Positions 47,091-58,100 of a stretch of 64,000 nucleotides of DNA are shown here, piece after piece (the stretch's first letter is position 1; each line of letters opens with the position of its first letter). The notes beneath the pieces were generated by a model. It was given only the letters and a program-made list of their open reading frames with translations. It had not been told where the DNA came from and did no database searches. Source of the stretch: Delphinus delphis (taxonomy: Eukaryota; Chordata; Mammalia; Artiodactyla; Delphinidae); the NCBI RefSeq assembly GCF_949987515.2, contig NC_082703.1:12548680-12612679 (forward strand), given 5' to 3'. The position numbers were made by a program, and so were the translations under genes.

Positions 47091-47272
47091 CACCCCCCAT
47101 ATTTTGGAAGTCACCCCCCACATTTTGGATGGTAATATGTTTTACTAAAAGTCTACTGATTTAAATCTGATTTTAATCTCATCTTAAAAATACCTTCGCT
47201 GCAATAGTTAGACTGGTGATGACCAAACAGCTGGGCAGCATAGCCTGAGTTGACACAGAATTAACCCTCATG
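47091..47272 (-). mobile_element. LTR-like ancient repeat, part 2
   Basis: 'Gtctactgatttaaatctga', 'aaaataccttcgctgcaata' and 'gactggtgatgaccaaacag' continue the element interrupted at 46754. Confidence 0.6.
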
Positions 47273-47809
47273 GCATGCTTGTAAAAAGGACCATTTTATC
47301 AATATTAGCTACAGTGTCTAGGGCCTATAAGCCTTTCGGGGAACCTATAAAATGTTTGAGACCTGCAAATAAAATATGCTGATTCCAAAATGCAGAAAGT
47401 ACAAGTAAGAATTAATAAATATTTAATTCAATGACAAAAAGCATAACTTTTCCCTAACAAGTGCAACTCAATTCTTCTGAACCTAGCAAGTATATTTAAT
47501 GGGGGTTGTGGTTGCATTTTAATATGTTTACTACGATGTGAGCTTATTCATTGCTTAGGGAGCCCTTTTCTCCCATTAATTGCTCTACTGTTTGTCTAGG
47601 TCTTTGTGCCATCTGTGGCCTGGAATAAATTATCCATCTGTTTGGAAACATCCTTCCAGAGCCAATGTAAGCATTCCCCCTTCCCCACTTCCCCTGCATT
47701 TTAAAAATTCCTTATCTCTGCAGATGATTGCTTCTTTGTTTGTCCAGTACAGTGTGCCAGTGGTATACTGCACCTATAGTTCTTTAACGCAAGTATTTGT
47801 TGCCATTTC

Positions 47810-47896
47810 CTTCTCCCTAGTAGATTCAGAGCTACTTGAGGGCAGGAACCGTATCTTATTCATCCTTCTATTCCAAGTGCTTAGCACAGGTCTGTC
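47810..47896 (+). repeat. L2 LINE 3' end, interrupted by a SINE
   Basis: 'Gctacttgagggcaggaacc' and 'aagtgcttagcacaggtctg' are L2 3'-end text. The next ~350 bp is a CHR insertion. Confidence 0.75.
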
Positions 47897-47912
47897 ATAA
47901 AATGGTAGCCCA

Positions 47913-48260
47913 GGGACATCCCTGGTGGTGCAGTGGTTAAGAATCTGCCCGCCAATGCAGGGGACACGGTTTTGAGCCCTGGTCTGGGACGATCCCACGT
48001 GCCGCAGAGCAACTAAGCCCATGCACCACAACTACCGAGCCTGTGCTCTAGAGCCCGCGAGCCACAACTACTGAAGCCCGCACACCTAGAACACGTGCTC
48101 CACAACAAGAGAAACCACTGCAATGAGAAGCCTGCGCACCACAACGAAGAGTAGCCCCCGCTCGCTGCAACTAGAGAAAGCCCGCGAGCAGCAACAACAA
48201 AAAAAACCCCAACACAGCCAAAAATAAATAAATAAATAAATTTATTTTAAAAAATAATAA
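47913..48260 (+). mobile_element. Long-form CHR SINE
   Basis: It begins gggacatccctggtggtgca and ends in an AAAT-repeat tail. The target-site duplication ataaaatggtagccca lies at 47897-47912 and 48261-48276. This is one of the few long forms in plus orientation. Confidence 0.95.
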
Positions 48261-48728
48261 ATAAAATGGTAGCCCAATAACGCTCATCATTTTTATTATT
48301 CAATTGTGTTACCTTCAACTACATTCAACCAACCAGCTTTATCCTCCATGCTTTTACATATGTTATCTAATCTTCATAACAGTTCTGTTGAAGACAACAC
48401 AATTCTGCTGAATAACAGTCATTATTATATAGAATTTTAAGATGAAGATGTTCAGTCTCAGAGAAGTGACTGATTTGCTCAGAGTTCCCTAGCTAATTGG
48501 AGGCTCTCTTTCATGTTTTCTCTTCTGAGCAGAGCTGTCTCCCACTAACAGGGGGTCCTTGCCCTTAAGATGTTCTTGAATCAGGCTATACTCTCCCGTC
48601 CCTTATTTAAGGCTGCTTGCTCTTGCATGTGCCTTCAGAGATGAAAAGTGGCTGGTCTGGGATGGCGTTGTAATGCTCTGGGCTCAGTAGATAGACCTCT
48701 ACCCGCCAAGAAATGGCCTCTTGTTCTT

Positions 48729-48873
48729 TTCTTTTTTGCGGTACGCGGGCGCCTCACTGCTGTGGCCTCTCCCGTTGCGGAGCACAGGCTCCGGACGCGC
48801 AGGCTCAGCGGCCATACCCGTGTCCCCTGCATTGGCAGGTGGACTCTCAACCACTGCGCCACCAGGGAAGCCC
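48729..48873 (-). mobile_element. CHR SINE with a large internal deletion
   Basis: The head is at 48873 and the tail at the left. About 65-70 bp between 'ctcagcggccat' and 'acccgtgtcc' are missing relative to other copies. The target-site duplication tggcctcttgttctt is at 48714-48728 and 48874-48888. Confidence 0.93.
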
Positions 48874-48997
48874 TGGCCTCTTGTTCTTGTCTTGCTTGTA
48901 GGCAGTGTCTCTTGGATTTCTTGTCCACACCCTAAAGAAGAGCTTCTCTTTAAATGTTCCTCTCCACACTTTAGCTTCCTTAAAACCTTTCAAATGT

Positions 48998-49175
48998 TAA
49001 CAGGTACTTACTGAGTACATCGTACGCATCCAGCACTGTTCTATAGGTAGTGGGGTACAGCAATAAACAAAACAAGGTTCCTCCCTTGCAGAGCTCACAT
49101 TGCAGCAGGGAGACGGGCAATAAACTAATCGAGAAATAGGTATATAAAGGGTGGTGACTAGGTACTATAAAAAAA
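48998..49175 (+). repeat. Ancient MIR3/L2-like repeat
   Basis: 'Taacaggtacttactgagta', 'gcagagctcacattgcagca' and 'gggagacgggcaataaac' are wording of an old, common mammalian repeat. The family is not fixed. Confidence 0.55.
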
Positions 49176-49647
49176 AAGAAGAAATAGCATAAGGGAGTAG
49201 TATAAAGAGCCTAAGGAGGAAAGGGTTGGGAGGGGGAACCGGCCTCCCTTCCTCACCGTTCGTTCCCCCTCCCCAGTCGGGTGAGTTGCCTGTCCACAAT
49301 TGGAAAATGAGATTTTCCATTTACTTAGTGAGAAGAATATGAAAGTCAGATGACTGGAAAGGCAAATACTGCAGTGTATAAACAAAACCAGAACTTCTGA
49401 AAGCAATGCTTTTCATACATATCCTTACTAGGTAATCTAACACCAGATGCGTTTTGGTTTCTATAGTGAGTTCCCTTTATCAGAAAGCCAACTTTTATAC
49501 TGCTTATCTCCAGTGCTTTTGTTTGCCTTTTGCTCAGCCAGGCCTTCCTAAACCGTATAAAAAGATCAAAGAGAACCTGGTTGAGATTTCCAGGAAAGCA
49601 TCCGTTAAGGATTCTGGAAAGGACAGTATCTTTTGTTCCAGTTCATG

Positions 49648-49766
49648 ATGGATTGGCTTCAGCTGTTCTTCCTCCATCCTGTATCATTTTATCAAGGGGC
49701 TGCTTTTCCTTTTGCGCTTCTCTTTAATTATCTTTGCATTATGGATTCATTTTCCACTCATGCCAG
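49648..49766 (+). CDS. MBOAT4: MBOAT4 coding exon 1
   Basis: Encodes 39 residues plus two bases: [20 protein letters not shown], then [19 protein letters not shown]. The donor is CCAG|GTAGGT. An optional upstream in-frame ATG at 49645 would add one Met. Confidence 0.94.
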
Positions 49767-52700
49767 GTAGGTTTGATGGCTAATTTTGCTCTTACGTCTA
49801 TGAATACTATAGTAGATCAAAAAGCCCAGGTTGGAGTGCAGATGTGAATATTAAATACTAATTACACTGGTTGTTTTTAAGTTATCATCACTGCCACCAG
49901 TTATTGATTGCTTGATCATGATTATGTCTAATAGAGTGAATCGGAACTGGAAATTGACATCATGTCTGCATTGACTCAGCCAAAGTTTGATAGGGTCACA
50001 TTAAGTAGGAAAAGGATGAAAATAAATGGGGGACAGAGGGATGTTGGGGTGATATAGGAATTCCCCAAATAGATGCATCTATAAATCAACCATATGCCCC
50101 AGATGTTCTTGAACAGTCTTAATTTCATGGAATTCTATCATTTTCAATAAAATTAAATTTTATTAAATATACAACTATGTGATTTTTTTAATGCCTTTGT
50201 ATGATTTCTCAGAGAAATGAAAAAAGTCAAAATAAATTTTGTTCGATTAGTTTTATCTCTACGTGGGATCCAAAATTATTGTCACTAGAGATTTGATAAC
50301 TTGATCGAAATGATTTTTTTATACCTGGTAAATTCAATACATTAGAGACAGTCCCTATTTTTAAAAAAAGGTTCTATGGAATATCCTTTTGTAAAGTGAA
50401 AATCCATTGCCGAAGTTCTACCTCTTAATAATTCACTTATTTTGGAAACTAGGATTTTTATATATTGGGGATTCATAAGTAAAATCTAGCTGTTTCTAGC
50501 AACCAGGATGGCTGAGTTCGATTAAACTATGGCAGGTTATTACATCGTCACAACTGGTTAATGGCACTTACCTCTGTTTAGGAGACGAGGGAAGCAGTTG
50601 TTAAAAAAAAAAGTTTCCTATTGAGAAAGAATCACAAACAATAAAGCAAAACAAGTGCAAAAATAAGGGCTAATTCCCATAGGTTAAGATTGCTGGCTTT
50701 GGGAGTTAGCCTGGTGAGTCCTGGTCCCTCACTTCCTGAGTGTCCTTGTGTATGTGGATAAACTCTCTGAGTTCATCTGTAAAATGGAAATAATAATGCC
50801 TACCTCATGGGATTGTTTTAAGGGTTAAATGAAGATATTTCATATAAAAGAATTATTGGCCCAATGCCCAGAATAAAATAAGCACTCCAGAAAATCATGC
50901 ATCCTGCATTGTACATGTGTAGACATAATAATGTTTACAAATCCCCAGGGCAGTTGCTTTGGGAAAGGGCACTGTTTCATGTTTCATCTCTGCTGTGTAA
51001 GGAATAAGTGTTCTCCCCTATTTTCCGATGGCAGGGAGGCGAAGGCTTGGGCGGGTAGAGGAGGAGTCATCCCAAGCATGGTCTGAAGCTCGGGAATGGC
51101 CAGGGCCTGTGGAAGCACCTGCCGTCTCCCTCAAGAAAGAAAGAAATTCTTGCAAAGGCGTGTGCGTCACAGGCCAAGGAGCCATGATCTATACCCTGTG
51201 ACATAGAGATTCATTCACTTTTCCTGTCCCTGACCACTCAGTCCCTGTTTCAGATTTTTTTTCTGGCCTGTTTGTTCAGATTTCTTAACTAGGCACCAGT
51301 TAAAAGGAAAAAACAAACAAATCTCCACATACTGTGGAAAGAAGAGCTGAGTCCTCATAATATGGAAACTCTGGTGCCTCTGCAGATCCAGAGGGCATCC
51401 GCTGGCTTCCAGAGGAGGCATGCTCCACAAACCACTTCACTGATGTATTTACAACATCATTTACAACATGTATTTACAACATTGCAAAAAGCACCAAGTC
51501 ATGAGAACTTAAAGTACAGTAGAGAGGATTAAGGGTAGATATAAAGACAAATCTCGTGGTATCACTTACAGGTAGAATCTAAAAAATGATACAAATGAAC
51601 TTATTTACAAAACAGAGATAGACAATAGACTCACAGACATAGAAAACAAACTATGGTTACCAAAGGGATAGCTGGGGAGGGGGTAGAGATAAATTTGGAG
51701 TTCGGGCTTAACATATACACACTACTATATATAAAACAGACAACAAGAACCTACTGTATAGCACAGGGAACTACACTCAATATCTTATCATAAACTATGC
51801 TGGAAAATAATCTGAAAAGGAGTATACATATGTATAACTGAATCGCTTTGCTGTACACCTGAAACATTGTAAATCAACTATACTTCAATAAATTAAAAAA
51901 ACAAAATATTATACTAATGATAGGAGCTTTACTCAAATAAGCAAATACTGTATGGTTTTATTCGTATGAATTTGGAGAATAGGCTAAACTATGTATGCAG
52001 ACGACAAAAATTATTAAATGATACACTTAAAGACTTTGTAATCGAGTTCTCAAACACTTATCAAAGGGAGGCATTGAGGGCCAGGGTGTGCAGCTCTGTG
52101 GAAAGGGAAGAGACTCATCTGTATGAGATGATGTCTAGAGTCCTCCTAGATCCTGGATCCTAGATTCCCATCACTTTGGTCGGGCAGCAAACGCAGGGCT
52201 GGGTGTGACCCCACTGGGAAACATTCGAGACCGGTCCCCACAGGATTGTTGGGGGCAGGTGTCTCCCCACTGGTCTGGCAGACATCAAAGAGGGGTGCCC
52301 AGGGTCCCAGAGGCAGAAGTCAAGATTTGTCTCCTGCAGAAGTGGTTTACAAATGGACTCTGCCTCTACCCTCCATGTTTCTCTCCTTCAGAACAGGAGG
52401 AATACTGCAGAGTGACAACAGTGTGACTTCTGTAGGGGTGAGGGGGCGCCCACCTCCACTGGGTTCCACAGATGGGCTGCCATGGGAAGTGACTCATCTG
52501 TCGCACTGCTCCAAGGCGTTCTGTGTTCCAGGTACCTGTTCCTCCTGGTGGTAGGAGGAGCCCTGGCAGTAGCCGCCATGGGTTCCTTCGCTGTGCTGGT
52601 CTTCATCCCCGCTCTGTGCACCGTGGTCCTGATCTACTCGCTGGGCCCCCAGGACGTCCACAGGCTGACTTTCCTCTTTCAGATGAGCTGGCAGACGCTG

Positions 52701-55700
52701 TGCCACCTGGGTCTGCACTATACGGAGTATTATCTGCAAGAAGCTCCTTCCACGAGGTAAAGCAGCCCGTTCCTGTGTTCCTACGGAGCCCACCAGGGTT
52801 TGCTTGCACCGGGGTGCTGGTGGGGAGGACCTGGGCGTGGACTTTGAATCCAAATTCTTCCGCATCCCATCAGTGTGATCTTGAGTGAGTCAGTCAACCT
52901 CTCTCAGCCTCAATGTCTTTTCCTGAAATAAAGGGTGTGTGTAAGTGTGTGTTGGGGGGATAGCAATACCTATCTTGCAAGCCTCTTAGGTTAGAGTTAA
53001 TGAATGAATGTAAGCGTCATTGTATGACTAATCTCCTAGTAACTACCATGTGCTGCCTGCATGGCACAGTGCCTGACACTAGCTGTAATTCACATTGTGC
53101 CCGAGAAAGGGGGTGAACCAGGAGTCCCAGGGCCCACAGATGAGGCCGGCCTGCAGGTGACTAAGCAGAGTACACACACCTCAGTGTAGGTAGTTTAGAC
53201 ACATAGCCGGCAGCTTCCCCGCTGTTTCAGTAGGACAGGAAAGGTATAAATCTACCATAAACCTTTGCTGCCTTCCCACACACCTGCTCTGCAAGAGTTT
53301 TACTTTCACTGACACTCAGCTCTTCCATCCCCCAGAAAAAGAGAAGTCACTCAATCCAGGAAGAAAAAAAATACGGCGCTAATTACAGTCTAGGGACGTT
53401 GTTTTCCTGAGCCAGTGAGATCACCAGGATTAGAGGGAAACAGGCGTCTCTGCCATCCTGAAGCCTGCTGTTCCTGGCTCTCGCCGTGATCACCATTGGA
53501 CTGGCTTCATGGTCGCACGGTGAACTGGAGCGGTGACCTGTCGAGGGGGTCACCTCTCTGATTCTAGCTGCCATGGGTTGCCTTACTCTGCCATCCCTCC
53601 CACACCCAGAATCCTATTCTTTATTCTGACTGTTTTCACCAAAGGCTCCAGGGCCTGCTTCTCTGAAGAAGAGGCAAGATGGTGGGTGGATAGGGAGTGG
53701 GGAGTACTGACCGCGATGTGGTGACTTAGGATTTCAGGAAGAAGTCCGGACCTGATAGGGGCTGGAGGAGCAAGTTGAAGAATCTGGCTGCACAGGAGGG
53801 AGGCTGAACCTGAGCTGAAGCGGGAAGATGTGTTAGTTTGCTCTGGCTCTCATACAAAGTACTGCGGACAGGGTGGCTTCAACAGCAAACATTTACTTCC
53901 TCTGGAGGCTGGAAGTCCAAGGTCAAAGTGTTGGCAGGTTCAGCTTCTCCTGAGGCCTCTCTCCTTGGCTTGTAGATACTGTCTTCTCCCTCTGCTTTCA
54001 CATGGTCTTCCCTCTATGTGTGTCTGTGTCCTTATCTCTTCTTATATGGAAACCAGTCATCTTGGGTTAGGGCCCACCCTCATGACCTCGTTTTACCTTA
54101 ATTACCTCTTAAAGATCCATCCCCAAATATACATATTCTGAGGTGCTGGAGGTTAGGACCCCGACATATGAATTTGGGGTGGGGAGGACACATTCAGCCC
54201 TTAACAGAAGAGGACTGACTGAACAGGGGTTAGTGGCATTTGGTGGCTACTTCGCTTACTGTTTGATAGGTCAAGTAAGGAGGTCAGTTGTCCTTAAGTT
54301 CTCAGACACAGAAGCAGCAACGGTTGGGAAACAGAGCCATTTTCTCCCCACAGGACAGTGTTCCTGATTGTAGAGTGTGTCACTGTAATTTTCATTGATT
54401 TTCTCCATGGTCAGCAGGATCTTCTCTACTGTGTGATGGTGATGCAGGAACAGGTCAGGCGATTGGTTAAGAACACAGCTCAAATTGCTAATGACTCAGG
54501 ATACACCCTGAACCTCTAGCTTGACTCACCCTTCCTCAGCCCAAATCCCAAAGCCTTCAGAATCTTGCAGTCAGGGACCGGTTCACAGTCCAAACCTCCA
54601 ACTTCCTATAGTGTCTATAGGAAGAACTAAGACTAAACAGAACTAAGGTCTTGTTTCTTCTGTGACAAATTTCTCCTTGATGCTCGATCCTAATCTTTAT
54701 AAGGTATTCTTAGAAATACGATAATCAACGTTTCACCATAATGTTCCTCATCATTCATTTATTTGCCTCCCTAATGATTCATTTCTCCATTTACCTTTCC
54801 ATCCTGCTCGGAGGAGCCTGTGGTTCTGGATTAATCCAAGAGTCTTTGTGGGGGAACTGCAGGCCATGAACTTGGTCTTAATTGTTCAGAGCCACCCATT
54901 TGCCACTGGGTCTTTTTTTTTTTTTTTTTTTTTGGCTGGGCTAGATCTTAGTTGTGGAACGTGGGATCTTCAGTTGCGGCATGCAGACTCTTAGTGGCAG
55001 CATGCATGCAGGATCTAGTTTCCTGACTAGGGATCAAACCCGGGCCCCCTGCATTGGGAGCATGGAGTCTTAGCCACTGGACCGCTAGGGAAGTCCCTGC
55101 CATTGGGTCTTGGGTGAGGCACTGCAAGGGGATAAAGTAAACGTGGAGTGTTTTTACATTAAAAAAAAAATCTCTTTCAGGTTCTGCGTCACTCTTTCTT
55201 CCCTCATGCTCTTGACCCAGAGGGTCACATCCCTGTCTCTGGACATTCGTGAAGGGAAAGTGGCAGCAGCAACAGCAGGAGGAGGCATCAGGAACAGCTC
55301 TTTGTCTGAGCGTCTGTGGGGAGCTCTGCCCTATTTCAGCTACTTGCTCTTTTTCCCTGCTCTCCTAGGAGGCCCCCTGTGTTCCTTCCAAAGATTTCAG
55401 GCTCGTGTTCAAGGGCCCAGCAGTTTGTATCCCAGGCACTCTTTCTGGGCTCTGACCCGGAGGGGTCTGCAGATTCTGGGACTAGAGTGTCTGAAGGTCG
55501 TGGTGAGGCGGGCGGTGAGCACAGGGGCAGGACTGACAGACTGCCGGCAACTGCAGTGCGTCTATGTCACGTGGTCCACTGCCGGGCTCCTCAAACTCAC
55601 CTACTACTCCCACTGGCTCCTGGATGACTCCCTCCTCTACGCAGCGGGCTTTGGATCTGAGTTTGGTCAGAGCCCCGGTGAGGAGGGATACATCCCTGAT

Positions 55701-56147
55701 GCGGACATTTGGACGCTGGAAACAACCCACAGGATAGCTCTGTTCACCAGAAAGTGGAACCAGAGCACAGCTCGGTGGCTCCGACGCCTCGTTTTCCAGC
55801 AGGGCCGGACCTGGCCCTTGTTGCAGACGTTCGTCTTCTCGGCTTGGTGGCACGGACTCCACCCGGGACAGGTGTTTGGTTTCCTCTGCTGGGCTGTGAT
55901 GGTGGAAGCCGACTACCTGATTCACACCTTTGCCAATGTGTTCATCAGATCCGGGCCGATGCGGGTGCTCTACAGAACTCTCACCTGGGCCCACACCCAG
56001 CTCATCCTTGCCTACATAATGCTGGCCGTGGAGGTCCGGAGCCTCTCCTCTCTCTGGCTGCTGTGGAATTCTTACAACAGCGTCTTTCCCACGGTGTATT
56101 GTATTTTGCTTTTTGTTTTAGCGAAGAGAAAGCATAAATTTAACTGA
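49648..56147 (+). CDS. MBOAT4: MBOAT4, ghrelin O-acyltransferase (GOAT), complete three-exon coding region
   Basis: This membrane-bound O-acyltransferase transfers octanoate from octanoyl-CoA to Ser3 of proghrelin in the ER membrane. Joining 49648-49766, 52532-52756 and 55181-56147 gives 1311 nt: 436 codons and TGA; human GOAT has 435. Both introns are GT-AG and phases agree. The protein starts [20 protein letters not shown]. Hydrophobic segments are spread along its length, as expected of this polytopic family. The catalytic pair is present: Asn308 in [10 protein letters not shown] and His339 in [11 protein letters not shown], equivalent to human Asn307 and His338. The C-terminus is AKRKHKFN. 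Two ATGs are adjacent (49645 and 49648). The second has A at -3 and G at +4 and matches the human start, so I chose it. No frameshift or internal stop is seen, so the gene looks functional. Confidence 0.97.
50688..50885 (+). repeat. MIR SINE
   Basis: 'Gagttcatctgtaaaatgga', 'ataataatgcctacctcatg' and 'ggattgttttaagggttaaa' are MIR text. In MBOAT4 intron 1. Confidence 0.88.
51540..51910 (+). mobile_element. L1 3'-end fragment
   Basis: 'Gaatctaaaaaatgatacaa', 'gaacctactgtatagcacag' and 'caactatacttcaataaatt' are the cetartiodactyl L1 3' UTR. In MBOAT4 intron 1. Confidence 0.88.
52532..52756 (+). CDS. MBOAT4: MBOAT4 coding exon 2
   Basis: The 225-nt exon encodes [20 protein letters not shown] and on to [15 protein letters not shown]. 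The acceptor is GTGTTCCAG and the donor is CGAG|GTAAAG. It has a high GC content relative to the flanks. Confidence 0.96.
52832..53095 (+). repeat. MIR SINE
   Basis: 'Gatcttgagtgagtcagtca', 'acctctctcagcctcaatgt', and the tail 'gcacagtgcctgacactagc'. It includes a GTGTGT run at about 52934. In MBOAT4 intron 2. Confidence 0.75.
53832..54208 (-). mobile_element. ERVL-MaLR (MLT1/MST-like) LTR, antisense
   Basis: On the plus strand it begins tgttagtttgctctggctct. 'Ctggaggctggaagtccaag', 'gttagggcccaccctcatga' and 'gacacattcagcccttaaca' follow. This is the reverse complement of a common MaLR LTR. In MBOAT4 intron 2. Confidence 0.75.
54912..55097 (-). mobile_element. CHR-type SINE upstream of MBOAT4 exon 3
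   Basis: The T-run is at the left and the head GGGACTTCCCTAGCGGTCCA is at the right. Near-identical flanks tgccactgggtctt (about 54901) and tgccattgggtctt (55098) are its target-site duplication. Its right edge is 84 bp from the exon 3 acceptor. Confidence 0.88.
55181..56147 (+). CDS. MBOAT4: MBOAT4 coding exon 3 (terminal)
   Basis: The 967-nt exon encodes residues 115-436, including the catalytic Asn and His. The acceptor is TCTCTTTCAG, preceded by a run of ten A, so the pyrimidine tract is short. The reading frame open from 55110 includes 71 intronic bases that are not coding. Confidence 0.97.
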
Positions 56148-56249
56148 CATCTTTCCCCAACTTTCATCTTATACACCCGTGAAACAGACTTTAGAAAGTA
56201 CCAGATGGCGCCTTGAAGATGCAGGTGTTTGCACTTTTCCGTGATAAAA

Positions 56250-56505
56250 GTTATTTTTTTTTTTTAAGTATTGGATATGTACCTGGAGTAGTGTTGACTT
56301 ACAATGTTGTGTTAGTTTCAGGTATACAGCAAAGTGATTCAGTTATACATATATATATTCTTTTTCAGATTCTTTTCCCATATAGGTTATTACAAAATAT
56401 TGAGTAGACTTCCCAATGCTAGGCAGTAGGTCCTTGTTGTTTATTTTACATGTAATAGTGTGTATATATTACTCCCAAATTCCTATTCACCTTCCTTTTC
56501 AATTA
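56250..56505 (-). mobile_element. L1 3'-end fragment, antisense, in MBOAT4 3' UTR
   Basis: The T-run at 56255-56266 is its A-tail. 'Tgttagtttcaggtatacag', 'caaagtgattcagttataca' and 'ggcagtaggtccttgttgtt' are the reverse complement of the L1 3' UTR. Confidence 0.88.
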
Positions 56506-56546
56506 CTTTGTAGTCTTGGTGTCTGGTTCCAAAAGTCTGTGGAATG

Positions 56547-56552
56547 AATAAA
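56547..56552 (+). promoter_or_regulatory. MBOAT4: Candidate MBOAT4 polyadenylation signal (AATAAA)
   Basis: Canonical hexamer 400 nt after the stop, just past the L1 insertion. Confidence 0.45.
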
Positions 56553-56809
56553 TGCTGATGGTGGGCCATGTAACGTTTCAGGTGGGAATGCAAAACATCA
56601 TATGAGATGTAGAATATTCGGTATACTTTTCCCTTTCTTCCCATCCACGCAGATAGCAGGTTCTAGGTTCACTGTCTCAGGACAGTATGCCACAGGGAGA
56701 GAACACATTGTGGAGAAAGGTTTATCAGTAATAAGATTATTCTACGTGTCTTTGAATCAAATCTATTGTTATAGGAAGAAGAGCCTTGAGGAAAAATAAA
56801 GTAGTGTTT

Positions 56810-57884
56810 TCTCCAAGGTTCGGTCCTGGGGAATCGTAATTGGGTTTGGGTGCAAAAAAAGTAAAATGTTCTGTGACTTGACTCCATCAGCCAGGTTGTG
56901 TACAGCACTCGGTGTGACCTTCTGGGCCAGTGGATAGCTCCAGTACTCAAAACTGTAAGCGTGGAGCATCTTTTTTTCTGTCAACTGTTTCCTTGGTGGT
57001 AAATTCTGTGAACTTGTTTTCTTCCATTGGGCTCTCCTGAACTGTTCGGTTATTCCTGCCTGGGAGCTCCTCCCCTTTGCTGAGATCCCCTGGGTAGACC
57101 ACCTGCTGCCCCTGCCTGTGCAGCCCGCCTAAAGGGAGAGGCAGTGCTTTCACTGGCAAAAAAGATGTGCCACTAAGCAGGGTACCTTGATGGCTGGTCT
57201 TCTGGACTGGGTATTCTCATTCTTGCTACTGGAGGATACGGGTTTTCCCCACCCTAGAGGGCGTGAGACGGGGATGTGTGTGTATGTGATGCAGGTGGAC
57301 CTGCTGGCTTGGCTGTTCCCACTACAGCGCCCCATGTAATCCCCCTGTGAGTTGCCCAAGCCCATCCTGGCCCCAGGTTCCACCACTTGCAGTGGTACGG
57401 GGCCTCGCCGGCACGGTGCCTCCCCGGCACGGCTCCCACCTTTTAGGGTAGTGTTCGCTCACACACCTGCCACCGGTGTTTCAGGCTGCAGCTTCTCTCT
57501 TCAATTTGATCCCTGATGTTTTCATTTTCTCAAGGATTTCTTAGTTTCAGATTCACCGTGACTTCCCCTTCTTGTTTTAAGTCTGGCAATATATTGATAT
57601 TTCTCTGTTCTAGAAAAAAATGTGTACATCTCAGTTCTGAGGCAGAAGTAGGGGGTGGGAGGATCATGTGTCCTTAGTGCACTGGAAGCACGTGTCACAG
57701 CACCAGGCAGTGTCTATTGGATAGTCAACAGACCCTCTTGATTACCCTGAAGTACTCAACAGACGGGGAACAAGGTGGTTACAGCATTTCCAAGAGATAC
57801 TATGAGGCTGACAGTGACTCGTGTCTGTAATATATTCTCTAGAGAGACTGGATTGTTAAAATGTATTTTTAAAAACAGTTTGTC
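56810..57884. other. Intergenic between MBOAT4 and LEPROTL1, nothing recognised
   Basis: No gene or clear repeat. A moderately GC-rich stretch lies at 57040-57470. Confidence 0.4.
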
Positions 57885-58100
57885 GGGCTTCCCTGGTGGC
57901 GCAGTGGTTGAGAGTCCGCCTGCCAATGCAGGGGACACGGGTTCGCACCCCGGTCCGGGAGGATCCCACATGCCGCGGAGTGGCTGGGCCCGTGAGCCAT
58001 GGCCGCTGAGCCTGTGCGTCCGGAGCCTGTGCTCCGCAACGGGAGAGGCCACAACAGTGAGAGGCCCGCGTACCGCAAAAAAAAAAAAAAAAAAAAAAAA
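57885..58100 (+). mobile_element. CHR SINE, full length
   Basis: A complete copy with a 23-base A-tail and short target-site duplication (agtttgtc) at 57877-57884 and about 58100-58107. It is close to the family consensus, which suggests it is young. Confidence 0.92.

Larger units (their letters stand above)
56148..56800 (+). other. MBOAT4: MBOAT4 3' UTR (probable extent)
   Basis: The stop codon ends at 56147. AATAAA hexamers occur at 56547-56552 and 56795-56800. The first is the more likely end. An L1 tail on the opposite strand occupies about 56250-56505. Confidence 0.55.

Noticed and set aside
49645..49647. Upstream ATG as MBOAT4 start
   Set aside because: Its context is weak (T at -3, A at +4) and the next ATG matches the known start with a better context.
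55110..55180. In-frame open sequence upstream of MBOAT4 exon 3
   Set aside because: It lies before a valid acceptor (TCTCTTTCAG) and codes for a peptide not found in GOAT; it is intron.
55482..55994. 170-codon antisense open frame across MBOAT4 exon 3
   Set aside because: Shadow of the real MBOAT4 frame on the other strand in GC-rich coding sequence.
55709..56137. 142-codon open frame in another phase of MBOAT4 exon 3
   Set aside because: Shadow frame; the product is unlike any protein known to me, whereas the MBOAT4 frame is clear.
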